Assembly: GCA_964627855.1 (NCBI GenBank)
Contig: CAZVLE010000112.1
Location: 1-8,088, forward strand
From: CAZVLE01 sp964627855
GTDB taxonomy: Bacteria; Bacillota; Dethiobacteria; DTU022
Reading direction: 5' to 3'
DNA length: 8,088 bases
Below are positions 5,486 to 8,088 of this stretch, one piece after another (the stretch's first letter is position 1; each line of letters starts with the position of its first letter). Below the pieces are notes generated by a model, which searched no databases, was not told the DNA's origin, and saw only the letters and a program-made list of their open reading frames with translations. Both the position numbers and the translations under genes were made by a program.

Positions 5486-6283
5486 ATGGATAAATTTATG
5501 GAAGAAAAGCTTAAACTGGCAGAATCGGCAGCAAGACAGGCAGGAGCAATAATAATTACCAAAAAGGGTAGCATTTCATTTTCCGAAAAAACCGATAACA
5601 ACCTGGTCACAGAATCCGATTACGCCGCACAGGAAAAGATTATTAAGGTTATTTCGGAACAGCACCCCGGTCACAGCTTTATCGCTGAAGAAAATGACCG
5701 ATTAGCCAACCTTAGTGAATCGGACCTCTGGATCATTGACCCGCTGGATGGCACCAACAACTATGCCCACCATATCCCTCATTTTAGCATTTCCATCGCC
5801 TATGCCCGCTTTGGGCAGGCAAAAGCCGGCGTCGTTTTCGATCCGGTACGCGGCGAGCTCTTTAGCGCCGCGGAGGGCATGGGCGCATATTTGAACGGTA
5901 AAAAAATTTCTGTTTCAGGAGCAGCTTCGCTGCAGGAAGCCATCGTTGCAACCGGTTTTTACTACGACCGTGGTGCCATGATGCGAAAAACTTTATCCAG
6001 CATCGAAAAACTCTTTGAACAAAATATTCACGGCATCCGGAGATTTGGCAGTGCCGCCCTGGATCTTTGCTGGGTTGCCTGTGGCCGGTTTGATGCTTAC
6101 TTTGAGTACAAGCTATCTGTCTGGGATTTCGCTGCCGGCCAACTGATCGTAACCGAAGCTGGAGGCAGCTGCAGTGACCAAAAGCGCAATCCGCTGACTT
6201 TAAGCAGTCCTGGAATAGTTGTTTCAAATGGGAGCTTTCATAACGACTTACTGGATGTTGTCAGTTGGGATGATGGCCTTTAG
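5486..6283 (+). CDS. Inositol monophosphatase family protein (SuhB-like)
   Basis: This 265-residue protein matches SuhB/IMPase in length and in every signature. There is KTDNNLVTESD (35-45), the metal-binding acidic pair IAEEN (66-70), the family signature WIIDPLDGTNNYAHH (82-96, with Asp85 and Asp88), and the C-terminal WDFAAGQLIVTEAGG (213-227, third metal ligand Asp214). These enzymes are Mg-dependent, lithium-sensitive phosphomonoesterases acting on inositol phosphates, sugar bisphosphates or, in the CysQ branch, pAp. Sequence alone leans to the SuhB/IMPase branch. I choose the ATG at 5486 over the TTG at 5483 because the AGGA at 5476-5479 then has a 6-nt rather than a 3-nt spacer. Its stop codon overlaps the stop of the convergent phosphatidylcholine-synthase-like gene by 4 nt. 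It stands alone on its strand; the divergent DHH gene shares its promoter region. Confidence 0.93.
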   Translation: MDKFMEEKLKLAESAARQAGAIIITKKGSISFSEKTDNNLVTESDYAAQEKIIKVISEQHPGHSFIAEENDRLANLSESDLWIIDPLDGTNNYAHHIPHFSISIAYARFGQAKAGVVFDPVRGELFSAAEGMGAYLNGKKISVSGAASLQEAIVATGFYYDRGAMMRKTLSSIEKLFEQNIHGIRRFGSAALDLCWVACGRFDAYFEYKLSVWDFAAGQLIVTEAGGSCSDQKRNPLTLSSPGIVVSNGSFHNDLLDVVSWDDGL

Positions 6284-6987
6284 TTAACAGTCTTCTCCTG
6301 CGGAGGCGCTTCAGTAAAATGCAAATAAAAAGATACTGCAAAATAATAGACAGCAGCCAGCAGCGAACCGATTACCAGGCGTTTGTCGACATCATACATG
6401 GTTGCCCCCATAACAACTAAAGCCACCCCAAAAAGACCCATCACAACAACAGTTAAATATCTAAACTTTTTGGTTGAGGCAGAAATATAGCGGATCGGCA
6501 CAAAAACCAGAATGACAAAAGTGAACATGATCAGGGCATTGATCAGCGGGGGGAACTCTAATAAATAAAAGTAAAAGATCATTACGTTCCAGTAGTTCGG
6601 AAAACCGGTAAAGTATCCATCAGCTGTTTTGGCAGCGGTGTTACAAAAACCGTAAGCAGAAGCAAAAAGAACCAGTGTTAAAACCGGTAAGGCGAAGGGG
6701 GGAATCAGTTCGAAGCGATAAGCAAAAACAACAGGAATAAAAGTATAGGTAAGAAAATCGATAATATTATCAAGCAGACAGCCATCAAACTGGGGCACCC
6801 AGCGCTTAACATCAAAATGGCGGGCCAGCGTGCCATCTGTAGCATCAATTAGCGCAGCAATAGCAAGCCAAATGAATACCTGTCTTGCTTCGCCGCGACA
6901 GATAGCGTCAAAAGCCAACAACCCCGCAATAAGTCCCAGTGCTGTATAAAAATGAACGGCCCATGCCCGAAATTGATAAAACTGCAT
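6280..6987 (-). CDS. pcs: CDP-alcohol phosphatidyltransferase, phosphatidylcholine synthase-like
   Basis: This 235-residue integral membrane protein has about eight hydrophobic segments. The CDP-alcohol phosphotransferase motif is complete: DATDGTLAR (48-56), then FDGCLLDNIID (67-77), giving D-x2-DG-x2-AR with the final G-x3-D-x3-D. Several features beyond the shared motif resemble bacterial phosphatidylcholine synthase (Pcs). These are the N-terminal AVHFYTALG (10-18), the longer spacer to the second half (12 residues), DFLTYTFIPVVFAY (77-90), and ADGYFTGFPNYWNVMIFYFY (122-141). Pcs condenses choline with CDP-diacylglycerol to give phosphatidylcholine and CMP at the cytoplasmic membrane. The upstream in-frame stop restricts the start to this ATG, yet no good Shine-Dalgarno precedes it. 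A good promoter lies at 7078-7106. Another alcohol acceptor cannot be excluded, so the Pcs call is from recognition of family-specific segments, not a search. Confidence 0.78.
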   Translation of the reverse strand: MQFYQFRAWAVHFYTALGLIAGLLAFDAICRGEARQVFIWLAIAALIDATDGTLARHFDVKRWVPQFDGCLLDNIIDFLTYTFIPVVFAYRFELIPPFALPVLTLVLFASAYGFCNTAAKTADGYFTGFPNYWNVMIFYFYLLEFPPLINALIMFTFVILVFVPIRYISASTKKFRYLTVVVMGLFGVALVVMGATMYDVDKRLVIGSLLAAVYYFAVSFYLHFTEAPPQEKTVN

Positions 6988-7077
6988 GACTGGTGAAGAT
7001 CGCTTTACTATGAGTTAAACCCCCACTGATAGTGTTTTGCTTTGTTTATGATCATTAGTCCTTCGCTTGCTTGTGAC

Positions 7078-7106
7078 ATCATACCACGCTGTCAGTCTAC
7101 AATCAA
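7078..7106 (-). promoter_or_regulatory. Sigma-A-type promoter for the pcs-like gene
   Basis: On the minus strand TTGATT (7101-7106) and TATGAT (7078-7083) are separated by exactly 17 bp, and a TGG extension directly precedes the -10. This is the best-formed promoter in the window. Transcription would start near 7071, leaving a leader of about 84 nt before the ATG at 6987. Confidence 0.6.
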
Positions 7107-7124
7107 ACATAAAAGTTTTATAAA
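7096..7124 (+). promoter_or_regulatory. Weak promoter candidate for the beta-lactamase-family gene
   Basis: TCTACA (7096-7101, four of six consensus bases) and TATAAA (7119-7124, five of six) lie 17 bp apart on the plus strand and would give a leader of nearly 90 nt. The site overlaps the minus-strand pcs promoter, so the two would compete for polymerase. A TGn-type element TGGTATGCT at 7146-7154 is an alternative. Confidence 0.25.
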
Positions 7125-7173
7125 ATAAGATTTAAGGCAAAAACATGGTATGCTTAGACTAGTGAAGGACATT

Positions 7174-7201
7174 TGATCCGTTACTGAGCATTTCAGGATC
7201 A
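7174..7201 (+). repeat. Inverted repeat just upstream of the beta-lactamase-family ribosome site
   Basis: TGATCC and GGATCA are exact complements separated by 16 nt, ending six bases before the GAGG of the Shine-Dalgarno site. An inner CTGA/TCAG pair could form a competing small hairpin. It could be a regulator site or a leader hairpin; a 6-bp arm is short and could arise by chance. Confidence 0.3.
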
Positions 7202-7218
7202 GAAGTGAGGTTGAACTG

Positions 7219-8088
7219 ATGAAAATAAGGATACCATTCTTAATTGTCTCTACGTTACTATTTTTTCTACACTTTACAGTTGCGGGAAACCCTGTTCTGG
7301 CGGCCCCAGATGACAATCCTGCAGATCTTGAAACTTTTATGGACGGATTTATAGCAAGCCAGATGAAAGAAGGAAATATCGTCGGGGTGACCCTTTCGAT
7401 TGTGCAAAATGGTGAAATAATCCTGCTTAAAGGTTATGGTTTTGCCGACCGTGATAGCAGAACCCCGGTTGACCCTGCAAAAACTCTTTTCCGCCCCGGT
7501 TCAACCTCTAAGCTCTTCACCTGGACCGCAGTCATGCAGCTGGTGGAAGAAGGTAAACTCAACCTCGATACTGATGTGAGTGAATACCTTGATTTCAGGC
7601 TTCCAGCAAGCCTTTTGGGAGACAATAATGCTTCTCCTGAACCGATCACCATAAAACACCTGCTTACCCACACAGCCGGGTTTGAAGACCGGGGTTCGGG
7701 TCTTTTTGTGCTCTCGGCTGAAGAGATGGCCAGCCTGGAAGACTTTCTTAAAAATAATATTCCGGCTCGGGTTTTTCCACCGGGTACGGTTATAGCTTAT
7801 TCCAATTATGGCACCGCCCTGGCCGGCTACATAGTAGAACGGCAATCAGGACTGCCTTTTGCAGAATATATTGAACAGCAAATTTTTGAGCCCCTGGGCA
7901 TGCAAAACAGCACTTTTCACCAGCCACTCCCGGACCAGATAGCTGCCAATATGGCCAAGGCTTATAAGTTTTCTAATGGCGAATACCATCAGGGCAGCTT
8001 TGAATATATTTCTGCTTTACCGGCCGGCAGTATGAGCAGCACAGCCGAAGATATGGCTAAATTTATGATCGCCCACCTGCAATATGGC
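7219..8088 (+). CDS. Exported serine beta-lactamase-family hydrolase, C-terminus cut by window edge
   Basis: The frame is open for 290 codons to the right edge. Residues 1-28 form a signal peptide: a short basic start (MKIR), a hydrophobic stretch (about 5-22) and a likely cleavage site VLA/AP. The mature part matches the beta-lactamase/class C penicillin-binding-like family (PF00144). It has the S-x-x-K catalytic tetrad Ser95-Thr-Ser-Lys98 in RPGSTSKLFT, the conserved IKHLLTHTAGF (145-155), the Y-x-N motif Tyr194-Ser-Asn196 in IAYSNYGTALAG, and IFEPLGMQNSTF. The third (HxG/KTG-type) motif would lie beyond the edge. Such proteins act outside the membrane as esterases, D-amino-acid peptidases or, less often, beta-lactamases, and many carry additional C-terminal membrane segments. 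GAGG at 7207-7210 is eight bases from the ATG. Substrate specificity cannot be read from this part. Confidence 0.92.
   Translation, partial: MKIRIPFLIVSTLLFFLHFTVAGNPVLAAPDDNPADLETFMDGFIASQMKEGNIVGVTLSIVQNGEIILLKGYGFADRDSRTPVDPAKTLFRPGSTSKLFTWTAVMQLVEEGKLNLDTDVSEYLDFRLPASLLGDNNASPEPITIKHLLTHTAGFEDRGSGLFVLSAEEMASLEDFLKNNIPARVFPPGTVIAYSNYGTALAGYIVERQSGLPFAEYIEQQIFEPLGMQNSTFHQPLPDQIAANMAKAYKFSNGEYHQGSFEYISALPAGSMSSTAEDMAKFMIAHLQYG

Noticed and set aside
5862..6227. A 121-codon minus-strand frame inside the IMPase-family gene
   Set aside because: It is a shadow of the IMPase frame; the composition (rich in Cys, Arg, Gln, His) is unlike a real protein and the sense strand has all IMPase motifs.
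5476..7177. A 12-base direct repeat, AGGACATTTGAT, at 5476-5487 and 7166-7177
   Set aside because: About one or two 12-mer repeats are expected by chance in a window of this size, and the second copy is not followed by a usable start codon, so it is not a shared element.
7434..7845. Two minus-strand frames of 79 and 114 codons inside the beta-lactamase-family gene
   Set aside because: They are antisense to the hydrolase with its S-x-x-K and Y-x-N motifs, and overlap each other in different frames; no family resemblance.

Overview
The window looks like a chromosomal segment of an anaerobic, Clostridia-like Bacillota species. The reasons are moderate GC, strong Shine-Dalgarno sites (AAGGGAG, AGGAG, AAGGGGG), GTG and TTG starts, TGn-extended -10 promoters and a spore-former-like gene repertoire. 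This placement is an inference; no rRNA or marker gene is present. There are nine protein genes, two of them cut by the window edges. I found no tRNA, rRNA, insertion sequence, CRISPR array, phage gene or convincing intrinsic terminator.

Layout. Positions 1-1137 (minus) hold the N-terminal 379 residues of a PAS-PAS-GAF sensor protein whose output domain lies outside the window. After a 188-bp gap come five minus-strand genes, read from 5240 down to 1326. In transcription order they are a DHH/DHHA1 phosphoesterase, a small Sll1863-type coiled-coil protein, a HepT-like HEPN-family protein, a peptidase S51-like protein fused to a cysteinyl-tRNA-synthetase C-terminal domain, and a GNAT acetyltransferase. 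The first three are tightly packed (3-nt gap, then a 4-nt overlap) and surely cotranscribed. The last two follow after gaps of 104 and 71 nt and may have their own promoter. Divergent from this block, at 5486-6283 (plus), is an inositol-monophosphatase-family enzyme. Its stop codon overlaps that of a convergent membrane enzyme at 6280-6987 (minus) that resembles phosphatidylcholine synthase. A 231-bp divergent region then leads to an exported serine beta-lactamase-family hydrolase (7219 to the right edge).

How they may work together. The DHH enzyme and the IMPase-family enzyme share a divergent promoter region, and both belong to superfamilies that include 3'-phosphoadenosine 5'-phosphate (pAp) phosphatases. 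The minus-strand block has an RNA flavour: a DHH fold, a HEPN fold and a CysRS-derived tRNA-binding-type domain. Whether that reflects a common pathway is speculation. The most distinctive items are the S51-CysRS fusion, the orphan HepT-like gene with an eroded HEPN motif, the A11 homopolymer inside the coiled-coil gene upstream of it, and a phosphatidylcholine-synthase homologue in what looks like a Gram-positive background.
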